A DNA stretch of 22,379 nt. It comes from Bacillota bacterium. GTDB taxonomy: Bacteria > Bacillota > Clostridia > Christensenellales > Aristaeellaceae. The notes below the pieces were generated by a model. The model was not told the origin of the DNA. It did not search any database and worked only from the letters and a program-made list of their open reading frames with translations. Location: positions 1 to 22,379 of the forward strand of contig JAEZHK010000031.1 of NCBI GenBank assembly GCA_023416655.1, in the 5' to 3' direction. Position 1 is the first letter of the stretch; each line of letters opens with the position of its first letter. The position numbers were made by a program, and so were the translations under genes. Positions 13,781 through 20,829 of this stretch are shown one piece after another.

Positions 13781-15532
13781 ATGATCCACGGAAATGTGGC
13801 GGGCATCCGCGATTCGGTGCTCGCCGAACTCGAAAAGCTGTATGAGATGGAGTTCGAGCGCGACCAGTTCCTCCCCGACCGCCTTCTGAACCTGCTGGTG
13901 CGCCATACCGAGGCGCTAAGCCGGGAAATGATGGTCTACATGACCCGGGAAGGCTCGGTGCTGGAGATCGCGGTCGGCTCCATCGCAAGCGTCGGCCTGC
14001 CGGAGCGCCACCTTCGGAGAAACACCGAACGGCTCTCCGGCATTCGCTGCATCCACACCCACCCGGGCGGCGACGCGAAGCTGTCGGACGTGGACGAGCA
14101 GGCGCTGCGCCTTTTGCGCTTTGACGCCATGTGCGCCGTGGGCGTGGCCGGCGGCATCGCCACCGGCATTTCGGCTGCGTTTCTGGGCGAAGTGGAGTAC
14201 GGCAGGCTCTCCATCGTAAGCTTCGGGCCGGTCAAGCCCGGCCGCATCCCGCAAAATCTGTGGATGCACGAGATCGATTTGGCCGAGCGCCGCGTCGAGA
14301 AGGCCATCCGCGAGCTGGACCAGGTGGATGAGGCCGAAAAGGCGCTCATCATCTCCACCGACAGCGAGACCTCGCTGGACGAATTGGCCGCGCTCGCCTC
14401 CACCGCCGGGGCCATCGTGGTGGGCCGCACGCTGCAAAAGCGCAAGCCCGACCCCGCCACCTACATCGGCAGCGGCAAGGCGGAATCGCTGGCGCTGGAA
14501 TGTCAGGCGCTGGAGATCGACCTGGTCATCGTGGACGACGAACTGTCCGGCTCGCAGCAGCGAAACCTCCAGGAAGTACTGGGCGTCCACGTGGTCGACC
14601 GCACGGCGCTGATCCTGGACATCTTCGCCCGCCGGGCGGAGAGCCGCGAGGGCAAGCTGCAGGTGGAGCTTGCGCAGATGAAGTACCGGCTGCCCCGCCT
14701 CACCGGCATGGGCACGGCACTCTCGCGTCTGGGCGGCGGCATCGGTACGCGCGGCCCGGGCGAATCCAAGCTGGAAGTCGACCGCCGCCGCATCCGCGAG
14801 CGCATCGACGACTTGAGCGCGGAACTTGCAGAGCTTTCCCGCCAGCGGGACGCGCGCCGCGCGCGCCGCAAAAAAATCGAGCAGACGGTGGTGGCGCTGG
14901 TGGGCTACACCAATGCCGGAAAATCCACGCTCTTGAATGCGCTGTCCGGCTCGAACGTATTGGTCGAAGACAAGCTGTTCGCGACCCTCGACCCCGTCAT
15001 GCGCAAGCTCCCGCTGCCGGAGGGCGGCGAGTGCCTGCTGGTGGACACCGTCGGCTTCATCCGAAAACTTCCCCACCAGCTGGTGGAGGCGTTCCGCTCC
15101 ACGCTGGAAGAGGCGCTGTACGCGGACCTTCTGGTCGTGGTCAGCGACTTAAGTTCCCCGGAGTACGCCGCGCAGCGGCAGACGGTGCTGGAAGTGCTGT
15201 CCTCCCTCGGCGCGGGCGACAAGCCCATGATCGAAGCGCTCAACAAGTCCGACGTGGCCGCGAGCGTCGGCGATATCGAGCCGCCGGACGCCATCGTGAT
15301 CTCCGCCTCGACCGGCGCGGGGCTGGACCGGCTCGTCCTTGAAATCGGAAAGCGGTTGCAGAAGATGCGCGCGAGGGTGGAACTGGTCGTGCCCTACGAC
15401 AAGGGCGCGGCGCTGAGCCTATTGCACCGCGAGGGCCAGATCCTCGAGGAGGATTACCTCGCAGAAGGCACCCGCGTCGTCGCCATGCTGGACGCGCCTT
15501 TGCACCAGCGGGCATTGAAGCTGATGAAGTAA
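13781..15532 (+). CDS. hflX: GTPase HflX with N-terminal JAMM-like domain
   Basis: The 583-residue protein is longer than the roughly 430 residues of E. coli HflX, which splits stalled 70S ribosomes. From about residue 185 it is canonical HflX: an N-terminal nucleotide-binding-like domain, the glycine-rich segment RLGGGIGTRGPGESKLEVDR, a coiled coil, then the GTPase with GYTNAGKST (375-383), ATLDP (401-405), DTVGF (422-426), NKSD (488-491) and SAS (508-510). Residues 1-165 are extra. They contain Glu49, then HTHP (His92, His94), Ser102 and Asp105, which fits the JAMM metalloprotease pattern E-xn-HxH-x10-D exactly. The order also parallels RadC. Clostridial HflX proteins of this length are known to me, but I know of no function described for this part. 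ATG 13781 has AAAGGAG eight bases upstream. Confidence 0.93.
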   Translation: MIHGNVAGIRDSVLAELEKLYEMEFERDQFLPDRLLNLLVRHTEALSREMMVYMTREGSVLEIAVGSIASVGLPERHLRRNTERLSGIRCIHTHPGGDAKLSDVDEQALRLLRFDAMCAVGVAGGIATGISAAFLGEVEYGRLSIVSFGPVKPGRIPQNLWMHEIDLAERRVEKAIRELDQVDEAEKALIISTDSETSLDELAALASTAGAIVVGRTLQKRKPDPATYIGSGKAESLALECQALEIDLVIVDDELSGSQQRNLQEVLGVHVVDRTALILDIFARRAESREGKLQVELAQMKYRLPRLTGMGTALSRLGGGIGTRGPGESKLEVDRRRIRERIDDLSAELAELSRQRDARRARRKKIEQTVVALVGYTNAGKSTLLNALSGSNVLVEDKLFATLDPVMRKLPLPEGGECLLVDTVGFIRKLPHQLVEAFRSTLEEALYADLLVVVSDLSSPEYAAQRQTVLEVLSSLGAGDKPMIEALNKSDVAASVGDIEPPDAIVISASTGAGLDRLVLEIGKRLQKMRARVELVVPYDKGAALSLLHREGQILEEDYLAEGTRVVAMLDAPLHQRALKLMK

Positions 15533-15543
15533 GAGGCGAGGAA

Positions 15544-15576
15544 AACCCCGGGGGCGCTGCCCGGTTCCCCGGGGTT
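15544..15576 (+). terminator. GC-rich hairpin after hflX, possible terminator
   Basis: AACCCCGGGG (15544-15553) pairs with CCCCGGGGTT (15567-15576). The stem is very stable but there is no T run, so it may be an RNA end stabiliser or a factor-dependent terminator. Confidence 0.55.
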
Positions 15577-15578
15577 CT

Positions 15579-15738
15579 ACAAACGCTCCACTGGAGCGTT
15601 TGTTGCGACAGGGTCGCACCGAACCCGCTTTTCCGCCAAGCGCGTTGATTCGAATCCAGCGGTTGCGCTTGGCGAAAAAGCCCCGCAAGGGGCATGATGC
15701 CCCTTGACCCCACACAAGGGATGAGCAAGGGGCATTTT
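15579..15738 (+). repeat. Second hairpin cluster, upstream of phzF
   Basis: After the hflX hairpin come an 11-bp stem with ACT loop (15579-15589 with 15593-15603), TGCGAC/GTCGCA (15604-15618), and CGCCAAGCGC with GCGCTTGGCG (15634-15643, 15665-15674). Three competing helices follow: GCCCC/GGGGC (15680-15693), AAGGGGCA/TGCCCCTT (15687-15705) and ATGCCCCTTG/CAAGGGGCAT (15697-15735), the last followed by TTTT. Its sequence is unrelated to the element at 6887-7054 and 11427-11590. No gene is seen here. Confidence 0.65.
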
Positions 15739-15773
15739 GCATATCTGCGTACAGGAAGGGGCGCTATGACGCC

Positions 15774-16676
15774 ATGAGCAAGCTGTACCGGGTTTATCAG
15801 GTCGATGCTTTTACAAAGGAAAAGTTCTTGGGGAACCCGGCTGGTGTCGTGCCCAACGCGGACGGCCTGACCGAGCCGCAGATGCAGGCGATCGCCCGGG
15901 AACTGGGCAACTCCGAGACGGCGTTCATATTCTCCGCAAGCGACGGCACGCACGACGTGCGCGTCCGCTTTTTTACGTCCACAAGGGAGGTGCCCATCTG
16001 CGGCCACGCCACCGTCTCCGCGCACTACGTTCGGGCGGTGGAGCAAAACCTGCCCGCCTGCCGTGTACTGCAGAAAACCGGCGCGGGCATCCTGCCGGTG
16101 GACATCCTGCGCGAGGACGGCGAAATCCGCGTCGTCATGACGCAGGGCAAGATTGAAATCGGCGAACCTTTCGAGGAATCCTTCCGGCGGAGGCTTGCGG
16201 ACGCGCTGGGGATCGGGGCGGAGGACCTCCGGGCGGATTGCCCGGTCGTGATCGCGTCCACGGGGCATTCCAAGGTGATGGTTCCGATCAAAGACGTCGC
16301 CCAACTCCACGCGCTGCGCCCGGACATGGCCGCGCTGTCCCGGCTGAGCGCCGAGATCGGCTGCAACGGCTTCTACGTGTTTACGCTGCACCCCGGAGAA
16401 ACGCCGCTGGTGCACGGCAGGATGTTCGCGCCCGCCATCGGGATCAACGAAGACCCCGTCACCGGCAACGCCAACGGGCCGCTGGGTGCGTACCTCGTGC
16501 GCTACGGGTTTGCAGCCATCACGGACGGTGAATTCTCATTCGAAGCGGTGCAGGGCGAGGCCATCGGCCGAACCGGGCGGATACGGGTCAGCGTAAGGGT
16601 GGAAAACGGCGAGCCGACAGAAGTGAAGATCGCGGGCGACGCGGTGATCGCGTTCTCCACGACGCTGGAACTGTAA
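15774..16676 (+). CDS. PhzF-family isomerase/epimerase-like protein
   Basis: The 300-residue protein has the PhzF fold of two similar halves. The N-terminal YRVYQVDAFTKEKFLGNPAGVV is diagnostic, and the catalytic glutamate is Glu48 in GNSETAF. REVPICGHATVSAHYV, and in the second half GINEDPVTGNANGPLGAYLV, are conserved substrate-binding segments. PhzF itself isomerises a phenazine precursor, but most members have unknown substrates, and no phenazine genes are here. A G-rich stretch GGAAGGGG lies about 12 bases before ATG 15774. The VOC gene follows after 25 bases and is probably co-transcribed. Its leader contains mutually exclusive hairpins that might attenuate transcription. Confidence 0.9.
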   Translation: MSKLYRVYQVDAFTKEKFLGNPAGVVPNADGLTEPQMQAIARELGNSETAFIFSASDGTHDVRVRFFTSTREVPICGHATVSAHYVRAVEQNLPACRVLQKTGAGILPVDILREDGEIRVVMTQGKIEIGEPFEESFRRRLADALGIGAEDLRADCPVVIASTGHSKVMVPIKDVAQLHALRPDMAALSRLSAEIGCNGFYVFTLHPGETPLVHGRMFAPAIGINEDPVTGNANGPLGAYLVRYGFAAITDGEFSFEAVQGEAIGRTGRIRVSVRVENGEPTEVKIAGDAVIAFSTTLEL

Positions 16677-16701
16677 GGGACTACGCAAAGGAGGGATCGC
16701 G

Positions 16702-17082
16702 ATGGTCACGGGAATCCGCCTGGGTAATGTTATGGTGGACTGCGGCGACGAGCAAGGGCTGTGCGAGTTCTACCGGAAACTTCTTGGCTGGGAGAAGGTG
16801 GCGCTGTACGGCCGTCCGGCGCTGAAGTGTCCGGAAGGCGTCGTGTTCCTCTTCATCGGCGAGGAGGACTACGTTCCCCCCGTCTGGCCCGAGGAAGCAG
16901 GCAGGCAGCAGAAGCAGATGCACTTCGACTTTCAAGTGCCGGATGTGACGGCGGCGGTGGAGTACGCCGTCTCCCTCGGCGCGGCCCGGGCGTCGCAGCA
17001 GTTCGGCGACGCCGATTTCGTCACCATGATTGACCCCGCCGGGCACCCCTTCTGCCTGTGCGCGGAGGAAAACCCGACATAA
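16702..17082 (+). CDS. VOC (glyoxalase/dioxygenase-fold) family protein
   Basis: The 126-residue protein shows the paired beta-alpha-beta-beta-beta modules of the vicinal oxygen chelate superfamily: GIRLGNVMVDCGDEQGLCEFYRKLLGWE in the first, MHFDFQVPDVTAAVEYAVSLGA and FVTMIDPAGHPFCLC in the second. The DPAGHPFCLC ending is common in uncharacterised glyoxalase-like proteins. AAAGGAGGG lies before ATG 16702. It follows phzF closely. The superfamily covers glyoxalases, dioxygenases, resistance proteins and binding proteins, so the reaction is not assigned. Confidence 0.85.
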   Translation: MVTGIRLGNVMVDCGDEQGLCEFYRKLLGWEKVALYGRPALKCPEGVVFLFIGEEDYVPPVWPEEAGRQQKQMHFDFQVPDVTAAVEYAVSLGAARASQQFGDADFVTMIDPAGHPFCLCAEENPT

Positions 17083-17199
17083 TCGCATCGCGCCCGAAGC
17101 ATTCGGTAAACCGGACATGTCCCGTTGCAGCCGTGCCAAAGCATGCACTGACGACCCTGCGATTTTCGCTCTGAAGCGGGAATTGCCCGAGGTGAGCCG

Positions 17200-18075
17200 A
17201 TGGATTCAGCTTTGGAACTGAGGATTGCCTACGACGGCCGAAATATTACTCGCCCGGAGCAAGCGGAGCCATACCTCGCCAAATCCGAGCTTGTCGCCCG
17301 GTTGACGGGCGCGTTCGATCAGAAACCGCTGTACGCAGTATGGCGGATGATCGCGCTGTCAGAAATTCCATATGCGTCGACTTTGGCATACACAAGCCAG
17401 CTTTTCGAGTACGTGAACCGGCATCTGGCCTCATCGGACGGCTTTACGCTCACCGGAAAGGGATCCGACCTGTTGCCCTGTTACAACGCCATGCTGATTG
17501 AGGCGTACTCAAAGTTGGGGCGCGCGGACGCCCCGACTGTTCAAAGCGCGGTCGAGTGGATCGTAAAGTATCAGCCCTTTGAAAGGAACGTACCTTCTCT
17601 GTGGCATGGGAAGGGGACCGGCAAGTACGGCGGCTGTCTGAAAGCGACTCCGTGCTACATCGGGGTCGTCAAGAGCGTCAAGGCGCTGGCGGCCTATGAT
17701 CATGCCACTTGCCGTGCGGATGAGAGGATTGCCCCGCTGGTTTCAAAGGGAATGGATTACATTTTGAAGCATGAATTGTACAAGCGCCTGACGGACAGCG
17801 AGCCAATCACTCAACACATTCTGGATCTGGCCTTCCCGGCTTCCTACCAGCTGAACATCGTCGAGCTGTTGGAACTGGCGTACAGAACGGACCGGATACG
17901 GGATGCGCGGTGCCAAAGCGCGATTGACCTTGTCAACGGCAAGAAGACTCGGGACGGTTACTGGAAATCCAGCTACGCTTACAAATCCGAAGGATATCTG
18001 TCCTTTGACCATCGCGGCGAAAAGGCCGAGTGGTTGACGTATCTTTTGGGATGCTTCCTGGGCGGCCTTTCGTAG
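17200..18075 (+). CDS. Alpha/alpha-toroid (prenyltransferase/squalene-oxidase-like) protein
   Basis: The 291-residue protein is helical, with repeated segments such as CYNAMLIEAYSKLGRADAPTVQSAVEWIVKYQPF and CYIGVVKSVKALAAYD, spaced as in proteins with prenyltransferase/squalene-oxidase repeats. A conserved-looking GKGTGKYGGCLKATPCYIG lies mid-protein, and the C-terminal KTRDGYWKSSYAYKSEGYLSFDHRGEKAEWLTYLLG resembles the end of such domains. I see no DxDD or DDxxD catalytic motif, so terpene chemistry is not supported. ATG 17200 follows GAGGTGAG. Codon use is less GC-extreme than in the core genes. The function is unknown. Confidence 0.65.
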   Translation: MDSALELRIAYDGRNITRPEQAEPYLAKSELVARLTGAFDQKPLYAVWRMIALSEIPYASTLAYTSQLFEYVNRHLASSDGFTLTGKGSDLLPCYNAMLIEAYSKLGRADAPTVQSAVEWIVKYQPFERNVPSLWHGKGTGKYGGCLKATPCYIGVVKSVKALAAYDHATCRADERIAPLVSKGMDYILKHELYKRLTDSEPITQHILDLAFPASYQLNIVELLELAYRTDRIRDARCQSAIDLVNGKKTRDGYWKSSYAYKSEGYLSFDHRGEKAEWLTYLLGCFLGGLS

Positions 18076-18148
18076 TTGCATCTGCGCGGGGATGTGCGTA
18101 GCGGATTTTGCCCCGGCGATGCCCCATTTGCTCGATCAGGAGGTCGGT

Positions 18149-18649
18149 ATGGACGTCCTCATAAACACAGTCAGGGAGCACACACAGGTCATGTTCCACA
18201 ACGCGGAGACGGCAATCCGGACCTGCGACCTGGACTATGTCCTGTACGGCGTGCCACTTTGAAAGCACGTCTACCACATGCTCCACTCCTGCGACCAATG
18301 GTTTATCAACCCCGAACGGTACGCGCATCCGGATTATCATGATGATGGGCTGAATTCGCTTGACGAAAAGCCGGGCGACCGCGTGCTCTACAGGGAGGAA
18401 CTACTGCAATACCTGCGGGACATCGAAACGAAGACCATCGGGTATCTCGGCGGTCTGACCGACGAAATGCTCCATGAGAATCCCCAGGGCTGCAAGTACA
18501 ATCGGCTTTCGCTGGCGTTCGGCGCGGTCCGCCACCTATACGCGCATCTGGGGAACATCAACTGCACAACCATCCTCGAAAAGGGCAAGTGGCCCCGCGT
18601 TGTAGGGATGTACTGGCGGCGCGGCGAGGGCGACGATCTGTGGGAGTAG
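18149..18649 (+). pseudogene. DinB-like protein gene interrupted by an in-frame TGA
   Basis: From ATG 18149 (AGGAGG at 18138-18143) the frame reads MDVLINTVREHTQVMFHNAE to codon 37, meets TGA at 18260-18262, then continues open for 128 codons to the stop at 18647-18649. The continuation, KHVYHMLHSCDQWFINPERY and later FGAVRHLYAHLGNIN, is clearly the same protein. It contains the histidines of the DinB metal-site fold (YH..LH, HLYAHLGN). The total of about 166 codons matches DinB-fold proteins. In relatives I recall, a tryptophan (TGG) precedes the KxxYH segment, so one G-to-A change explains the TGA. Other genes here use TGA as stop, arguing against recoding. Internal initiation at 18278 could make a 123-residue piece lacking the first helix. 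Confidence 0.8.
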
Positions 18650-18701
18650 CGTGTATGGCTAGAAGAAGGGCAGTTCCCTGTAGGATGGAGGTGTGCAACC
18701 G

Positions 18702-19415
18702 ATGATGCAATATATTGGCCTTGACCGGTCAATTCCCCACATTGGGGTCATCATGGAGAAAACAGATACTTCCCAATATCCAAAATATCCGCTTCCCGAC
18801 GGATTTTTGTTTTCATCGTACAAAGCGGAGGTTGAGAACCAATGGGCGAAGCTTCAGTATGAAGTAGGGCATACCGATTCCCTTGAGGAAGCAGAAGCGG
18901 TGTTTCAAAGAGAGTTTATCGACAACACAAAGACGGATTGGTTTCGTAAACACACCGGAGAAGTCGAAAACGATCGCATCAGTAGATCCCCCAACCACCA
19001 AGCATTGCTTGAGAAAATGGTTTTTGTCCTTGATAAAGGAGGAAATATGGCCGGAACCGGAGCGGTATGGGATGGCGATGTGTTTGGAGAAGTGTATCAG
19101 CGCTTGCATTGGATTGCCGTTGCCCCACAATATCAAGGGCGCGGAATCGCCAAAGCCATCGTCTCGAAGCTCCTGGATATTTATAATCAACTCGGGTTCT
19201 CAGGGTATATTTACCTGACATCGCAAACATGGAGCTATCGAGCGCTCAATATATATTTTAAGTTTGGATTCAGGCCATACATGGGTGAGAAGCCCAGGAA
19301 TTGGGTGTCCGCGAATTTGACGTCCGGGAATTACGAACCTTGGGATTTTTCGGAAAAGAACATTGAAGCCTGGAATATGATCAACGAAAAAATTCATCAG
19401 TATCGTATGAAATGA
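18702..19415 (+). CDS. GNAT-family N-acetyltransferase
   Basis: The 237-residue protein has the acetyl-CoA loop in WIAVAPQYQGRGIAKAIVSKLLDI (QxxGxG/A motif A) and a C-terminal GNAT segment SYRALNIYFKFGFRPYMG. The N-terminal 90 residues are not part of the core and may bind the acceptor. ATG 18702 lies ten bases after GGAGG (18687-18691); GTG 18693 is too close to that site. Its DNA is visibly AT-richer than that of the flanking genes (for example ATATATTTTAAGTTTGG near 19250), suggesting recent acquisition. The acceptor is unknown; antibiotics, peptides and small amines are all possible in this family. Confidence 0.88.
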   Translation: MMQYIGLDRSIPHIGVIMEKTDTSQYPKYPLPDGFLFSSYKAEVENQWAKLQYEVGHTDSLEEAEAVFQREFIDNTKTDWFRKHTGEVENDRISRSPNHQALLEKMVFVLDKGGNMAGTGAVWDGDVFGEVYQRLHWIAVAPQYQGRGIAKAIVSKLLDIYNQLGFSGYIYLTSQTWSYRALNIYFKFGFRPYMGEKPRNWVSANLTSGNYEPWDFSEKNIEAWNMINEKIHQYRMK

Positions 19416-19497
19416 CCACACATAAATTCAGATTCGGCGACAAAATCATATGACCAGAATTGAAGACGGGAATTGTTGACGCAAAGGGGTGGACGGA

Positions 19498-19890
19498 ATG
19501 AAGCTTGGGGCCACGCTGTACATCCGGAACACGGTTGAAGCGGTGGCGTTCTACAAGGAAGCGTTCGAAATGACCTTGGGGTATCACGAATGGTTCCCGG
19601 ATGGGACATACCTGCACGCGGAACTGCACCGGGACGGGCACGAGGTCTTCGCGGTAAGCGAATCGCACAATGACGCCCTTGTAAGCCTCCTGCTGGCCTC
19701 TAAGCCCAAGGAATCGCGCCCGACCATGAGCTACGGCATCAACTTCGACAGCGAGGAGGAGGTCGCGAAGGCCTATTCCAGGCTGGCCGAGGGCGGGAAT
19801 GTGCTCCATCCCCTCGGCTCGCTTCCGTGGTGCTCCTGCTGCGCTGAGGTAGTTGACAAGTATGGCGTTTACTGGTACATATATAAGTAA
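19498..19890 (+). CDS. VOC-family protein, PhnB/YjdN type
   Basis: The 130-residue protein begins MKLGATLYIRNTVEAVAFYKEAFEMTLGY, the PhnB-like first half of a VOC fold, and has EEEVAKAYSRLAEGGNVLHPLGSLPWCSCCAEVVDKYGVYWYI, the typical 'P...W......D.fGv.W' ending of that subgroup. ATG 19498 is eight bases after AAAGGGG; GTG 19489 overlaps that site. The unusual CSCC replaces the more common segment before the final strand. No enzymatic activity can be assigned. It is separated from the GNAT gene by 82 bases in which I see no gene. Confidence 0.85.
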   Translation: MKLGATLYIRNTVEAVAFYKEAFEMTLGYHEWFPDGTYLHAELHRDGHEVFAVSESHNDALVSLLLASKPKESRPTMSYGINFDSEEEVAKAYSRLAEGGNVLHPLGSLPWCSCCAEVVDKYGVYWYIYK

Positions 19891-19950
19891 TTGCCACGCC
19901 ATTGGTCGATTTGTGACTGAAGCGGTTTACAAAAGAAGAGGGGTGCGCCT

Positions 19951-20262
19951 GTGAGGATCGGGAAGGTGCTGGCGCTCGGCGCCATGCTGGTGCTGTTGAC
20001 GGTGGTTTTGAGCGGCTGCGTGCCGGGAGACGGCGCGAACACGGCGGAAGGGCCGGCGGGCTTTTTCTGGGGCGTATGGCATGGATGGGTCGCGCCGGTG
20101 TCGCTCGTGATCTCCCTTTTCAACCCGGACATCGGCATCTATGAAGTGTACAACAACGGCTTCTGGTACGACCTGGGCTTTTACATGGCAATCGTCAGCG
20201 GCTTCGGCGGCCTCACGCTGTCCCGCAAGAAGAGAAGGCGCAGGGAGAGATCGGACGACTGA
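19951..20262 (+). CDS. Small membrane lipoprotein of unknown function
   Basis: The 103-residue product has a lipoprotein signal: basic start, hydrophobic stretch and lipobox LSGC with the acylated Cys23. The mature part includes GFFWGVWHGWVAPVSLVISLFNPDIGIYEVYNNGFWYDLGFYMAIVSGFG, aromatic-rich with two hydrophobic segments, then a basic tail RKKRRRR. I recall similar short proteins in many Firmicutes and some other bacteria, without known function. The start is GTG 19951 after a GAGGGG site. The HExxH gene follows after 43 bases in the same direction, so they may be co-transcribed. Confidence 0.8.
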   Translation: MRIGKVLALGAMLVLLTVVLSGCVPGDGANTAEGPAGFFWGVWHGWVAPVSLVISLFNPDIGIYEVYNNGFWYDLGFYMAIVSGFGGLTLSRKKRRRRERSDD

Positions 20263-20305
20263 GGCGGCGGCCGATCCATATACCTGTTACGGAGGTGGTC
20301 GATCA

Positions 20306-20764
20306 GTGACCGAACGGGAGATACGAGAACTCTTTAATAAGTGGATAGATATCCTACGGCTAAGAAACAGTTGGGATATCATGCTTGAACTCTCCGACGA
20401 CCCGCAATTTCAAAAAACAGGCGACATCAAGATTGACTGCGACGATAAGAAAGCCATCCTCATTCTGAACGGCTTGAACCCAAAGCAGGAGAATTTGGAG
20501 GAGGTCATCGTCCACGAGCTCATGCACTTGAAGCTCTATCCGCTGGATCAACTGACGGAGGGCTTGATTGAGAGCCACTATCAGAAAGACAGCGCGTCCT
20601 ACGACGCGATGTACACGCAATTCATGATCATGCTGGAGCAGACGGTCGAGGAGTTGACCAAGTGCTATCTCGGGGCGTTTGGCACGAACAAATCCCTTAC
20701 CTACGGACGATGTGGGTCAAAGAAGAGTTTTAACGACCTGTACGACGGGCTCAAGCCTCTCTGA
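20306..20764 (+). CDS. Small zincin-like protein with HExxH motif
   Basis: The 152-residue product has VIVHELMHLKLYPLD, with the zinc motif HELMH at residues 70-74. A possible third ligand glutamate lies in EGLIESH. The first 60 residues predict an alpha/beta start with CDDKKAILILNG, a strand before the helix carrying HExxH, as in minimal zincins of the IrrE/SprT kind. There is no signal peptide, so it should act in the cytoplasm. GTG 20306 lies ten bases after GGAGG (20291-20295); the longer frame upstream overlaps the lipoprotein gene. I do not recognise a named family. Confidence 0.7.
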   Translation: MTEREIRELFNKWIDILRLRNSWDIMLELSDDPQFQKTGDIKIDCDDKKAILILNGLNPKQENLEEVIVHELMHLKLYPLDQLTEGLIESHYQKDSASYDAMYTQFMIMLEQTVEELTKCYLGAFGTNKSLTYGRCGSKKSFNDLYDGLKPL

Positions 20765-20776
20765 TATGGAATGATC

Positions 20777-20821
20777 CAATGCAACGGCCGCCGCACTGAA
20801 AAGTGCGGCGGCCTCGCATTG
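20777..20821. terminator. Bidirectional hairpin between convergent genes
   Basis: A perfect 12-bp stem (20786-20797 with 20802-20813) with a GAAA loop is extended by CAATGC/GCATTG (20777-20782, 20816-20821) across a small internal loop. It lies between the HExxH gene and fucI and probably ends both transcripts. There is no T run on either side. Confidence 0.7.
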
Positions 20822-20829
20822 CGTATGGT

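Noticed and set aside
15644..15662. tRNA T-arm-like sequence TTCGAATCC
   Set aside because: Only a T-loop-like fragment is present. There is no acceptor, anticodon or D arm around it, and it sits in the loop of a larger hairpin.
15544..15738. Third copy of the four-hairpin element
   Set aside because: Neither strand shares the conserved GAGCCGCCCGGAAATTC core or the B/A hairpin loops, so it is a different structure.
17117..17221. Short ORF of 34 residues before the alpha/alpha-toroid gene
   Set aside because: It has no ribosome binding site and overlaps the next start codon. Its open frame could be chance, though a leader or remnant cannot be excluded.
18260..18262. Selenocysteine codon in the DinB-like gene
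   Set aside because: I see no convincing SECIS-type hairpin just after the TGA, and DinB-fold proteins do not use selenocysteine there. A nonsense change is simpler.
18260..18262. TGA read as tryptophan (alternative code)
   Set aside because: TGA ends gcvH, gcvPA, gcvPB, the alkD-like gene and the iscR-like gene at expected family lengths, so it is a stop in this organism.
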